Shown piece by piece: positions 51,110-62,837 of a stretch of 64,000 bases of DNA. The stretch lies in assembly GCF_009746125.1 (NCBI RefSeq), contig NZ_CP041352.1, positions 1,391,847 to 1,455,846 of the forward strand. The letters run 5' to 3'. The notes under the pieces were generated by a model. The model had not been told where the DNA came from, searched no databases, and saw only the letters and a program-made list of their open reading frames with translations. Position 1 is the stretch's first letter. Every line of letters starts with the position of its first letter. The stretch is from Casimicrobium huifangae. Its GTDB lineage: Bacteria > Pseudomonadota > Gammaproteobacteria > Burkholderiales > Casimicrobiaceae. A program made the translations under genes and the position numbers.

Positions 51110-52483
51110 TCAGGCACTGCGCAAATGCCACGCCTTGGTGCGGCAGAAGGTCTGGATGCCGTAGGTCGATAGCGTGAGGCCGATGCCGGAGTCGCCGTAG
51201 CCGCTCCACGGCAGACGCGGGCTGACGCGGTCGCAACAATTCCAGTAGACGCTGCCGGCGTTGACTTGCGCCAATATGCCGCGCGCAACGGTTTCATCAG
51301 GTGTATAGACGCCAGCAGTCAGGCCGTAGCGCGTGTCGTTCATCATTGCTACCGCTTCAGCATCGTCGGCGACTTTCTGAATGCCGATAATGGGGCCGAA
51401 GCTCTCCTCGCGCATCAGCTCCATCGAATGATTGACGTCGGCGTAAACCGTCGGCGCATACCAGTTGCCCGGGCCCGGCAGGCGATGGCCGCCGACCAGC
51501 AGGCGGCCGCCCTTGCGCCGCGCATCTTCGACCTGTGCATCGAGCACGTCCAGCTGCGGCGCGCGGGTGATGGCACCGATGTAGGTGTCCTCGGCCATCG
51601 GGTCGCCGACTTTGAAGCCTTTGACGACATCGACGAAGCTGCGCACAAACTCGTCGTAGATCGACGCGTGAACGTAGATGCGCTCCACCGAGCAGCAGCT
51701 CTGGCCGGTGTTATACATCGCGCCATCCGCCAGCGACTCCGCCGCATTTTTTACATTGGCATCGGCGCGCACATAGGTCGGGTCCTTGCCACCCAGCTCC
51801 AGTTGCAGCTTGACCATGCGCGAGCCCATCGTACGGGCAATGCGGGCGCCGGTGCCATAAGAGCCGGTGAAGAAAAGGCCGTCAATCCGCTGCTCCATCA
51901 ACGCAGCGCCAACGCCGCCGTCGCCCACCAACGTGATGAAGGCGTCATAGGGCACGCCAGCCTCGTAGAGCAGGCGCGCGATCTCCAGACCTGTCATCGT
52001 GGCGTACTCGGAGGGTTTGTAGAGCACCGTGTTGCCGGTCAGCAGCGCGGGCACAAACACGTTACCGCCGACAAACCACGGATAGTTCCATGCCGAGATG
52101 TTGCCGACGACGCCGAGTGGCACATGCTCAATCTGCTCACGCATGCCGCCTTCGTCGAAAACTTTCTCGGTACCCGTTGACCGTTCGACGGCGCCAAGGA
52201 AAAAGTCAATGCGGCCCAACAGCCCGTTGAGCTCGTTGCGGGCCTGGCGAATGGGTTTGCCGGTGTCGAGCGTCAGCGTGCGCGCGAGCGACTCGAGGTC
52301 GCGTACCACCAGTGCCCGGAAGCGCTCAATGCAGGCCTTGCGCTCGGTCAGCGGCACGCGATGCCAGCGCGGCTGCGCCGCGCGCGCCTGAGCAGCCTTG
52401 AGCGCAACGGTCGCCGCATCGTCGGCGGGCACTTCGTCGATTTGCCCGCCGGTGGCGGGGTTGATGATTGCCAGCGTAGCCAT
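51110..52483 (-). CDS. Aldehyde dehydrogenase at the end of the 2-AEP operon
   Basis: A 457-residue NAD(P)-dependent aldehyde dehydrogenase. AWNYPWFVGGNVFVPALLTG, the cofactor loop FTGSYGTGARIA, the base Glu in ELGGKDPTYV (about residue 235) and the nucleophile Cys in NTGQSCCSVERIY (about residue 270) are present. It lies 38 bases after the iron alcohol dehydrogenase gene, so the pair would oxidise an alcohol to an acid by way of the aldehyde. In the gamma-glutamyl reading of this operon it would make gamma-glutamylglycine. It is distinct from the PhnY dehydrogenase at 62838, so a second aldehyde must be involved, or the two are redundant. Substrate not proven. Confidence 0.9.
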   Translation of the reverse strand: MATLAIINPATGGQIDEVPADDAATVALKAAQARAAQPRWHRVPLTERKACIERFRALVVRDLESLARTLTLDTGKPIRQARNELNGLLGRIDFFLGAVERSTGTEKVFDEGGMREQIEHVPLGVVGNISAWNYPWFVGGNVFVPALLTGNTVLYKPSEYATMTGLEIARLLYEAGVPYDAFITLVGDGGVGAALMEQRIDGLFFTGSYGTGARIARTMGSRMVKLQLELGGKDPTYVRADANVKNAAESLADGAMYNTGQSCCSVERIYVHASIYDEFVRSFVDVVKGFKVGDPMAEDTYIGAITRAPQLDVLDAQVEDARRKGGRLLVGGHRLPGPGNWYAPTVYADVNHSMELMREESFGPIIGIQKVADDAEAVAMMNDTRYGLTAGVYTPDETVARGILAQVNAGSVYWNCCDRVSPRLPWSGYGDSGIGLTLSTYGIQTFCRTKAWHLRSA

Positions 52484-52521
52484 GCAATATTCCTCTTGTT
52501 CAGTGTATGCCCGAGTTGCCG

Positions 52522-53655
52522 TTACATCGCCGCGAGGAACAGTCGCTCGAAGTCGGCACCCGTGCAGGGCCGCGGGTTGGTCTGGTGGCAGATGTCGCGT
52601 GTGGCGATGTCAACCAGTCGCGGCAGGTGCGCTTCCGTCACGCCATGCGCAATCAGACCGCCATGAATGCCAACACTGGCTTTCATGGACTTGAGCCAGG
52701 GCACGAACGCGCTGCCGCCGCCAGCCACGCCACAGACATGCGCCAGCTCGTCAAACTTCTGCGGTACCGCTTCAAAGTTCCACGCCATGACGGTATCGAT
52801 CATCAGTGCATTGGCCAGGCCGTGGTGCAGGTCGTTGACAGCGCCCAGCGCGTGTGCGCAGGAGTGCACTGCCCCCAGGTCTTTCTGGAAAGCGATGGCT
52901 CCCATCATCGACGCCATCATCATGTCGCTACGTGCCTGCAGATTGCCGGGCTCCTGCACTGCCTTCAGCAGGGCGCGCGCTGCAATGCGGGTGCCCTCCA
53001 GAGCGATGCCGTCGCACAGCGGGTGATAGGCGGGTGAGAGATAGCTCTCCACATTGTGCGTCAGAGCATCAATGCCGGTGGCGGCCGTGACGGCGGGCGG
53101 CAGGCCGACGGTCAATTCAGGGTCGGCGAACACGCAGCGGGCGAGAATTTTTGGGCTGAAGACGACGCGCTTCAGATGCGTATCGTTTTCGCTGACCACC
53201 GATGAACGTCCAACCTCCGAGCCGGTGCCCGAGGTGGTGGGCAGCGCGACGAAATACGGCAGCGGATGCGTGATAGCCCGTACCTGCGGATGATCCCAGA
53301 CGTACTCAAGGATGTCGCCTTCATGCGTCGCGGCGACGCCGACGATCTTTGCCACATCAAGAGCCGCGCCACCGCCAAAGCCGATCACGCAGTCAGCGTT
53401 GTGCGCCTTGTAGGCTGCCGCGCCGTCCATCACCTGCGAGCAGGTCGGGTTGCCGAAGACGCCGGAGAACACGGCGACATCCAGTCCGGTCAACGTGGAT
53501 TTGAATTCGGCAAGTACAGGTAACGCACCCAACGCACGGTCGGTCACGATCAGCGGACGCTTGAGTCCTTGCTCGTGCAGATGGTCGGCGACCAATTTGC
53601 GGGCACCAACGCCAAACTTGATGGCGGTGGGAAAAGAGAAAGAGGAGATCGACAT
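52522..53655 (-). CDS. Iron-containing alcohol dehydrogenase (group III)
   Basis: 377 residues. GFGGGAALDVAKIVGV is the cofactor site and LPTTSGTGSEVGRSSVV the family signature. Metal ligands are Asp and His in TGIDALTHNVESYLSP and His in HSCAHALGAVNDLHHGLANA. It oxidises a primary alcohol or reduces an aldehyde with NAD(P). It starts 18 bases after the ligase gene and is followed by an aldehyde dehydrogenase, so alcohol oxidation is the likely direction. Substrate inferred only from context. Confidence 0.92.
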   Translation of the reverse strand: MSISSFSFPTAIKFGVGARKLVADHLHEQGLKRPLIVTDRALGALPVLAEFKSTLTGLDVAVFSGVFGNPTCSQVMDGAAAYKAHNADCVIGFGGGAALDVAKIVGVAATHEGDILEYVWDHPQVRAITHPLPYFVALPTTSGTGSEVGRSSVVSENDTHLKRVVFSPKILARCVFADPELTVGLPPAVTAATGIDALTHNVESYLSPAYHPLCDGIALEGTRIAARALLKAVQEPGNLQARSDMMMASMMGAIAFQKDLGAVHSCAHALGAVNDLHHGLANALMIDTVMAWNFEAVPQKFDELAHVCGVAGGGSAFVPWLKSMKASVGIHGGLIAHGVTEAHLPRLVDIATRDICHQTNPRPCTGADFERLFLAAM

Positions 53656-53673
53656 GCCAGTAGTGATGCTGCG

Positions 53674-55041
53674 TTAGATGATTTCGAAGTAGCGCTTGAG
53701 TTCCCAGTCGGTGACCGCATCCTGCCACTGCCGCCATTCCCACTCACGGGTGGCAGCAAAGTGGTCGACGAAAGTGTCGCCGAGCCAGTCGCGCGCGATG
53801 GCGGATTCGCGGAAGTTGCGTGTGGTCTCGATCAGTGTGCGCGGTGCGCGTGGCACGTTGTCAGCGCCCTGGTTGGTGCCAGTGATCGGCGGTGCCGTCA
53901 GCTTGAGGCCCTTCTCGACACCGTGAAGGCCGGCGGCGATCAGGGCCGCAGCGGCAAGATAGGGGTTGACGTCGGCACCGGGGCAACGGGTTTCCAGCCG
54001 GGTCGCCTTCGGTGAACCGGCGATCACGCGGAAGCTCGCGGTGCGGTTGTCCAGTCCCCAGGTCGGTTTGACCGGTGCCCAGAAGCCATCGACCAGCCGC
54101 TTGTAGCTGTTGATCGTGGGCCAGAACATCGGCGCGAACTCCATGAGGCAGGCAACCTGGCCAGCAAGATAACTCTCGAAGAGCTTGCTCATGGAGCGCG
54201 GGCTTTTGGCGTCGTAGAACAGATTCTTCTTGCCGTCGGAGAGGCTCTGGTGCAGATGCCCGCTACAGCCGGGATATTGCTGGTTCCATTTGGCCATGAA
54301 GCTCGGCATGATGCCGTAGCGCTTGCCAATTTCGCGGGCACCGGTCTTGAACAGAATCGCACGGTCCGCCTGCTCGAGTGCGTCGCTGAAGGCGATCGCT
54401 GCTTCGTATACACCTGGGCCGGTTTCGGTGTGCAGGCCTTCAATCGGTACGCCGAAGGCGAGCATCTCATCCATCAGCGCGTTGAAGAAGGGCCGGTTGT
54501 CGGCCATGCGCAGCAGCGAGTAGCCGAACATGCCCGGTGTCAGCGGCGTCGGAGCCACGCCACGCTTCTCGGCCCAGCTCTGCGGTGTTTCGACGAAATT
54601 GAACCACTCGAACTCCATGCCTGTCATCGGCTGCACGCCGAGCTTCTCGGCCCGTTTCAGGACGCGCTTCAACGTCTGCCGGGGGCACACCGGGAACGGT
54701 GAGCCGTCGGCATTGATGAATTCGCCGAGGAAAAAGTTGACATTGCCGTCCCAAGGCACCTGCCGATGGGTATTGAGGTCGAGCCGCGCCAAGGCATCCG
54801 GGAAGCCATGCTGCCAGCCGGTGACCGTCGTGTTGTCATAGCAGTTGTCGTGCGCGTCCCAGCCGAACACGACATCGCAGAAGCCGAAGCCGCTGTCAGC
54901 GGCGCCGTAGAACTTGTCACGGTGCAGGTACTTGCCACGCAGGATGCCGTCGATATCGCTGACGGCAACCTTGACCTTGCTGGCGCCGGATTTGCGGATC
55001 GCGGCGAGGGCGGGATGTTCTTTGGGTACTCGGGTTGCCAT
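53674..55041 (-). CDS. Glutamine-synthetase-like gamma-glutamyl-amine ligase
   Basis: A 455-residue type-III/PuuA-like member of the glutamine synthetase family. Present are the N-terminal SDIDGILRGKYL (D-x-x-G-x-x-R-G-K), metal residues in TGMEFEWFNF, the ATP/Mg segment GCSGHLHQSL, the Arg segment DNRTASFRVI and LETRCPGADVNPYLAAAAL, so catalysis is likely. PuuA and GlnA4 relatives couple glutamate to an amine such as putrescine or ethanolamine. It sits 21 bases after phnW inside the 2-AEP operon, which points to an aminoethyl compound as the amine. No amidohydrolase to release the product is adjacent. Confidence 0.9.
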   Translation of the reverse strand: MATRVPKEHPALAAIRKSGASKVKVAVSDIDGILRGKYLHRDKFYGAADSGFGFCDVVFGWDAHDNCYDNTTVTGWQHGFPDALARLDLNTHRQVPWDGNVNFFLGEFINADGSPFPVCPRQTLKRVLKRAEKLGVQPMTGMEFEWFNFVETPQSWAEKRGVAPTPLTPGMFGYSLLRMADNRPFFNALMDEMLAFGVPIEGLHTETGPGVYEAAIAFSDALEQADRAILFKTGAREIGKRYGIMPSFMAKWNQQYPGCSGHLHQSLSDGKKNLFYDAKSPRSMSKLFESYLAGQVACLMEFAPMFWPTINSYKRLVDGFWAPVKPTWGLDNRTASFRVIAGSPKATRLETRCPGADVNPYLAAAALIAAGLHGVEKGLKLTAPPITGTNQGADNVPRAPRTLIETTRNFRESAIARDWLGDTFVDHFAATREWEWRQWQDAVTDWELKRYFEII

Positions 55042-55062
55042 GTGATTCTCTCTGCCTTCAGT

Positions 55063-56184
55063 TCATTGCGAGGCGCCGGACGGAATGCCAAGCTCCCTGA
55101 GCGCCAGGGCGACGGCATGCACCGCCTGCTCGATTTCCATTGGTGTAATCGCACCAATACAACCGACGCGGAACGTCTCCACCTGCGTCAATTTGCCCGG
55201 ATACAGGATGAAGCCGTGCGCCTTGGCGGCTTCGTAAAAGCGCTTGAAATCGTAGTTCGGGTGCGCCGGTGCGTGAAACGTGACGATGATCGGCGCCTGC
55301 ACGCTGGGGTCGAGAAACGGCTTGAAGCCGAGCGCGCGCATGCCGCTCACCAGCGTCTCGTAGTTGCTCGTGTAGCGCGCCAACCGCGCCGGTTGACCGC
55401 CTTCTGCCTCGAACTGGGCGATCGCCTCGGCCAGCGCCACCACCACGTGCGTCGGGGGCGTAAAGCGCCACTGGCCGGTTTTCTCCATGTAGACGTATTG
55501 ATCGTGCAGGTCCATTGCCAGTGACTGGCTGCGACCGGCGCAGTCATCGAGAATGGCTTTGCGGATGAAGACGAAGCCCATGCCGGGCACGCCTTCCAGA
55601 CATTTGCCGCTGGCCGCGATCAGCGCATCGAAACGGGTCTTGCGCGCATCGATTTCAATGGCCGCAAACGAGCTCATGGCATCGATGATGAGCCCTTTGC
55701 CAGCCGCTGCGCAGACATCCGCAATCTCCGGCAGCGGGTTCAGTACACCGGCGCCTGTTTCGCAGTGAATCAGCACCACATGGGTGATGCTGGCGTCGGC
55801 ATCGAGTTTGTCGCGTAGCGCGGATGGCGACACCGGCTCATGGTCGGCGAACGGCATCACGGTGCAGCGGCGGTCCATCATGGTCGTCAGCTTTGCAGCG
55901 CGCTTGCAGTAGGCGCCGTTGTCGAGCACCAGCACGTGGCCATCGCGGGGCACGACCGTCGCTACCGCAGCTTCCACGCTGAACGTGCCACTGCCCTGGA
56001 GGGGCACGACCACGTGTGTCTGCTCTCCGTGAACAACGGCGAGCAGGCTCTTGCGTACGCGGGCAGTCACGGCGTTGAACTCGGCATCCCATGAACCCCA
56101 GTCGCGCAGCATGGCGAGCTTGGTTTGCAGCGACGTGGTCAGGGGGCCGGGGGTGAGAAGGATTCGGTCGTGAGACATGAGCAA
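55063..56184 (-). CDS. phnW: 2-aminoethylphosphonate-pyruvate transaminase
   Basis: A 373-residue PLP enzyme converting 2-AEP and pyruvate to phosphonoacetaldehyde and alanine. The N-terminal [45 protein letters not shown] (the C-terminal domain entry), [10 protein letters not shown] and the PLP lysine in [19 protein letters not shown] are all present. It is full length. It lies between the transporter genes and the ligase gene with gaps of about 20 bases. With PhnY and PhnA on the other side of the regulator it forms the complete route to acetate and phosphate. Confidence 0.96.
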   Translation of the reverse strand: MLMSHDRILLTPGPLTTSLQTKLAMLRDWGSWDAEFNAVTARVRKSLLAVVHGEQTHVVVPLQGSGTFSVEAAVATVVPRDGHVLVLDNGAYCKRAAKLTTMMDRRCTVMPFADHEPVSPSALRDKLDADASITHVVLIHCETGAGVLNPLPEIADVCAAAGKGLIIDAMSSFAAIEIDARKTRFDALIAASGKCLEGVPGMGFVFIRKAILDDCAGRSQSLAMDLHDQYVYMEKTGQWRFTPPTHVVVALAEAIAQFEAEGGQPARLARYTSNYETLVSGMRALGFKPFLDPSVQAPIIVTFHAPAHPNYDFKRFYEAAKAHGFILYPGKLTQVETFRVGCIGAITPMEIEQAVHAVALALRELGIPSGASQ

Positions 56185-56207
56185 CTACCTATCGAATGCG
56201 GGGCTGG

Positions 56208-57941
56208 CTAACGACCGCCGCGCCAAGCCTGCGTGCGACGGTCTACCCAACGCGCGAGCAGCATGAAGACGCCGGTGGACACCGCAGAAATCGCAGCGAT
56301 CATCACCGCCATCGCGGCGGCGGCGCCGATCTCGCCCGCCTCGTCCAGGTTGAGAATGGCAATGGAGGCAACCTTGGTGTCGGGCGAGTACAGGAACACC
56401 ACAGCCGAAATCGTTGTCATCGCGTTGACGAAGAAATAGCGCGCAATGTCCACCATGGCTGGTGTGCAGATCGGCAGTGTGACGCGCCAGAAGGTGCGGA
56501 ACCACGGCACCTTGAGCGATGCGCTGACGGCTTCAAACTCGCTGTCAAGCGATTTCAGTGCGGTCACCGCTGTCAGATGCCCGGTGGTGTAGAAGTGGAT
56601 GATGGTGCACAGGGTCAAGAGTGCAGTGGTCTGATAAAGGCCATGCAGCGGGTTGTTTGGCGCGTTGAAGAAGAAGATGTAGCCAAGACCCAGGACCAGT
56701 CCGGGCACGGCCATCGGCAGCATCGCGAGCATGCGCACCGGACCGCGCAGCAAGGGAGCGCCCTTGGTCTTCTCAAGCAGATAGGCGCCGAAGAATACGA
56801 GCAGCGTGCCAAAGAAAGCGGTGCCCGCCGCCATCTTGAGGCTGTTGACGAAACCTTCACCTACCTCGCCATCGACGAGGCCGAGCACGTAGTGGCGCAG
56901 GCTTGGCGTCAGGTTGTATGGCCAGAAGCTGGCGAACGAGGCAAAGATCGCCATGCCGAGCATCGCGAGCATCAGTAGTGCCACGGCGCTGCAGCAGAGC
57001 AGCATCACGCGGTCGAAGCCCTTGCTCGGCGTGGGTCGGTACGGCACAGCGCGCGCGGTCAACATGGCTGTTTGCCGGCGGCTCACGTAGTGATCCACGG
57101 CAAAGGTGAACACGGCGGGCAGCAACAACAACAGAGCGACGACTGAACCCTTGGCGAAATCCTGCTGGCCGATCACCAGTTTGAAGACGTCGGTAGCGAG
57201 TACGTTGAAGTTGCCGCCGATCACCTTCGGGATGCCGAAGTCCGTCATTACCAGCGTGAAGGTAACCAGTGCAGCCGAAAGCAGGCCGTACTTGGCGCCG
57301 GGTAGCGTGATGGTGAAGAACTTGCGGGCACGGCTGGTACCCATCGCGGCTGCCGCCTCATAGAGCCGCGCATCGGCAAGACTGAGCGCAGTGATCAGAA
57401 TCATCAGCGCATGCGGAAATACGGCAAAACACTCGGCCAGCACGATGCCCGGGGCGCCATAGATCTGGCTGATGCCGAGCGCCTGCATGAAGCCCTTGGC
57501 AATGCCCTGATTGCCGAACCAATAGATCAGGGAGATCGCCGACAGCAGCGACGGCGCCAGCAGTGGGATCAGGCTGATGCCACGGAATAGCGGTTTCCAT
57601 CGCATGCAGGACCGGGTGAGCCCGTAGGCAAACAGAAAGGCGATCGGAATGGTGATGAAGGTGACCGCCAGTGAAACCCAGACACTGTTCCACAGACTGT
57701 TGAGCAAGGCCGGCGTTTGTGCATACGCAATGAAATTGGCCAGACCGACGAACTCGCGGTTCTTCCCCTCAAAGGCCTGCATCAGTATCGCTGTTAGTGG
57801 CGCCGCGAGAAAGGCCAGCAGGATCAGGGCAATGCCGACAAGCCAGACGTGCGCAACGCGGTCGGACCAGTGCACGCGCTGATGCAACGCGGTTCCGGCC
57901 ACCGGCGCCAGGGCAGAGGTCGTTGTCACCGCGACGGCCAT
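56208..57941 (-). CDS. 2-AEP ABC transporter, fused permease
   Basis: A 577-residue protein with twelve predicted helices formed from two permease halves, as in FbpB-type iron and putative 2-AEP transporters. The first half has the EAA loop LYEAAAAMGTSRARKFFTIT, the second DSEFEAVSASLKVPWFRTFW. It equals PhnU plus PhnV in one chain. One base separates it from the ATPase gene before it, and 23 bases from phnW after it. Inner membrane; imports 2-AEP with PhnS and PhnT. Confidence 0.92.
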   Translation of the reverse strand: MAVAVTTTSALAPVAGTALHQRVHWSDRVAHVWLVGIALILLAFLAAPLTAILMQAFEGKNREFVGLANFIAYAQTPALLNSLWNSVWVSLAVTFITIPIAFLFAYGLTRSCMRWKPLFRGISLIPLLAPSLLSAISLIYWFGNQGIAKGFMQALGISQIYGAPGIVLAECFAVFPHALMILITALSLADARLYEAAAAMGTSRARKFFTITLPGAKYGLLSAALVTFTLVMTDFGIPKVIGGNFNVLATDVFKLVIGQQDFAKGSVVALLLLLPAVFTFAVDHYVSRRQTAMLTARAVPYRPTPSKGFDRVMLLCCSAVALLMLAMLGMAIFASFASFWPYNLTPSLRHYVLGLVDGEVGEGFVNSLKMAAGTAFFGTLLVFFGAYLLEKTKGAPLLRGPVRMLAMLPMAVPGLVLGLGYIFFFNAPNNPLHGLYQTTALLTLCTIIHFYTTGHLTAVTALKSLDSEFEAVSASLKVPWFRTFWRVTLPICTPAMVDIARYFFVNAMTTISAVVFLYSPDTKVASIAILNLDEAGEIGAAAAMAVMIAAISAVSTGVFMLLARWVDRRTQAWRGGR

Positions 57942-57942
57942 C

Positions 57943-59040
<1,098 letters not shown>

Positions 59041-59115
59041 GGACTCAACGGAGCAAGAAGCGCGCTAACGCTACTGGGCGGTTGTGCGGCCATTGCCTCA
59101 TGGCCGACCACAAGG

Positions 59116-59137
59116 CCGGGCGCCATGCAGCGCCCGG
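59116..59137 (-). promoter_or_regulatory. Hairpin between the binding-protein and ATPase genes
   Basis: CCGGGCGC and GCGCCCGG, a perfect 8-bp stem, lie in the 121-base gap after the binding-protein stop. Such stems after binding-protein genes often stop part of transcription or protect the upstream RNA, giving more binding protein than transporter. There is no T-run, so complete termination is unlikely. Confidence 0.65.
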
Positions 59138-59161
59138 TTAACTGCTGGCGAAAAGACGCTG

Positions 59162-60199
59162 CTAGCGCTTCTCCGTCTTGGAGTCGTAGCGCTTGATCCA
59201 CTCGGCCAGAATGCGTTCGCGGTTTTCTGCGGCCCACGCGAAGTCCATCTTCACCAGTCGTGCTTCATAGTCGGAGGGCACATTCGGCAGCGGAGGAGCC
59301 ATGCCAGGAACGGCGGTGATCGCAAAGTTCTTGCCGTAAAGCGCCATCGCATCTTTGCTTGCCGCCCAGTCGGCGAGTTTCTTCGCCGCATCAAGCTTCT
59401 TGGTGCCCTTGTGGATGCCGAATGCTTCCAGATCCCAGCCGAGGCCTTCCTTCGGGAACACCAGATCAATCGGTGCGCCCTTGGCTTTGTTGCTGTTGCC
59501 GCGGTATTCGAACGAGATGCCGAGCACAAACTCACCCGAGGCCGCCATGTTGCAAGGCTTCGAGCCGGAGTGGGTGTACTGGGCGATGTTTTCGTGCAGG
59601 CCGTTCATGAACTGCCAGCCACCGCCCTTGCCGCCGTCATCACCAAACAGCGTGAGCCATGCGGTGACGTCGAAGAAGCCGGTGCCGCTGGATGCCGGGT
59701 TCGGCATCACGATCTGGCCCTTGTAGACCGGTTTGGTCAGGTCCTTCCAGGTTTCCGGCTTCGGGATGTTTTTCTTGGCGGCCTCGACCGTGTTGAAGCA
59801 GACGGTCGCACCCCACACGTCCATGCCGAACCAGGCGGGTGGTGACTTCTTGTCCTTGTACTGCGCCTGAATCGCCGCCAGACCGGCTGGGGCGTACGGC
59901 TCCAGCATGCCCTGCTTGTCGAGAAGTGCAAGGCTGGATGCGGCAACCCCCATCACTGCGTCGGCAACCGGATTTGCTTTCTCTGCAATCAGTTTGGCTG
60001 TGACCACACCAGTGGAGTCGCGAACCCATTTGATTTCGATATCGGGGTGGGCCTTGTAGAAGCCCTGTTCGTAAGCCTTGAGCTGATCAGTTTCCAGCGC
60101 GGTGTAGACCGTCAGCGAGGTCTTTTGCGCGTAACCCAGTGATGCAAACAAAACGGCGCCGGCAAGCGCGCCGAGGCGAAACAAGTTAGACAAACGCAT
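59162..60199 (-). CDS. phnS: 2-AEP ABC transporter, periplasmic binding protein
   Basis: 345 residues. The signal peptide runs MRLSNLFRLGALAGAVLFAS with cleavage near GYAQ. The mature part begins SLTVYTALETDQLKAYEQGF, the family start. FGMDVWGATVCFN and PNPASSGTGFFDV are typical of the iron/2-AEP binding group. First gene of the leftward operon; its promoter and a palindromic operator lie at 60200-60430, opposite the GntR gene. Confidence 0.93.
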   Translation of the reverse strand: MRLSNLFRLGALAGAVLFASLGYAQKTSLTVYTALETDQLKAYEQGFYKAHPDIEIKWVRDSTGVVTAKLIAEKANPVADAVMGVAASSLALLDKQGMLEPYAPAGLAAIQAQYKDKKSPPAWFGMDVWGATVCFNTVEAAKKNIPKPETWKDLTKPVYKGQIVMPNPASSGTGFFDVTAWLTLFGDDGGKGGGWQFMNGLHENIAQYTHSGSKPCNMAASGEFVLGISFEYRGNSNKAKGAPIDLVFPKEGLGWDLEAFGIHKGTKKLDAAKKLADWAASKDAMALYGKNFAITAVPGMAPPLPNVPSDYEARLVKMDFAWAAENRERILAEWIKRYDSKTEKR

Positions 60200-60408
60200 A
60201 TCGTGGTTCCTTTACAAAATCTTGCAATGGTGTGTCCAGTCCATGACAACGCTGTGACGGGCAGGCTGGAGCAATCGCCCTCTTTTCGCCGCGCCCGGTA
60301 GCTGGATTCCGTGGGCAAGACTGGCATGAACCAGCCTGCGTGGACGTCCCCTCGCGCCGTCGTCGAGTTGTTTTAGACCCGAGTTCGATTATTTGTCAAT
60401 TGTTTTTT

Positions 60409-60428
60409 GCAGATTGTTGACAATCTGC
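60409..60428. promoter_or_regulatory. Palindromic operator candidate for the GntR regulator
   Basis: GCAGATTGTTGACAATCTGC, a perfect inverted repeat with 8-base arms around TTGA, contains TTGTTGACAA, close to the TTGTnnACAA-type sites of FCD-class GntR regulators. A partial site TTTGTCAATTG lies just upstream (60393-60403). The position between the divergent phnS and GntR genes allows control of both. The binding itself is inferred. Confidence 0.7.
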
Positions 60429-60479
60429 GATCGCACGGGTCAAATGGCGGTATGTTTCTTCAACCCGACCGATGTGGCA

Positions 60480-61255
60480 ATGGCGAACGACGTTGATGCA
60501 GCGGCCTCAGAGCCAGTGCTGCCACCATCTGGAGCGCTGTCGGGCGATTCACTCGCGACCATTGCGCTGTTGCAAACCAGCTCGCTGACCACGCTGGTGC
60601 AGCAGGACATCGAACGCGCCATCCTGGCAGGTGAATATGCGCCGGGCAGCAAGCTGGTTGAGGCGACGCTTGCCGAGAAGATGGGCGTTTCGCGCGGTCC
60701 GATTCGTGAGGCTTTCCGCATGCTGGAAGAAGCCGGGCTGGTGCGCACCGAAAAAAATCGCGGCGTCTTTGTTCGCGACATTCCCATCGACGAAGCAATT
60801 GAGATCTTCGATCTGCGTGCGGCGATGGATGAGCTCGTTGGCCGTCAACTCGCGAAGAACATCACGGCCGTTCAGCAGAAGGAAGTCAAGGCGCTGGTTG
60901 ATGCCATGGAACGTGCCGTGAAGGTGAACGACACGCGCACCTATCACTTGCTGAACCTCAAGTTCCACGACCGTCTTGTTGAGATGGTGGGCAACCGCAA
61001 GCTCACTGCGATCTATCGCAAGTTGATCAAGGAACTGGCGCTATTCAGGCGACTGAATCTGGCGGACGGCTGGCTGATGCCCATTTCGGCGGGCGAGCAC
61101 CGCCAGATACTGAAGGCCATCGCCTCGGGCGACCCGGAAGCTGCCGGTAAGGCCATGTTCGATCACGTGATGGAAAGCAAGGAACGCACGATTGCGAATG
61201 ACCTGCGGCGGCAGAGCCGTGCGGCGTCGGACGCTGTGCGCAACAAGGCAGCTTA

Positions 61256-61256
<1 letters not shown>
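60480..61256 (+). CDS. GntR-family (FCD subgroup) regulator of the phosphonate locus
   Basis: About 258 residues from ATG 60480; longer starts at 60444 or 60393 are possible. An N-terminal winged helix (about residues 30-100: AILAGEYAPGSKLVEATLAE, then SRGPIREAFRMLEEAGLV) and a C-terminal FCD ligand domain with the metal-type His residues (LLNLKFHDRLVEMVGN, ISAGEHRQILKAI, MFDHVMESKE). Related regulators in 2-AEP loci sense the phosphonate or its aldehyde. It is divergent from phnS and upstream of phnA, with a likely operator in between. Its TAG stop shares a base with the MITE-like element. Confidence 0.9.
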
Positions 61257-62778
<1,522 letters not shown>

Positions 62779-62837
62779 TCTCAATGCCCGCGTGGCGCCG
62801 ACGCTTCACGATCAACTTTGTCTGTCAGCTAGCCCAT

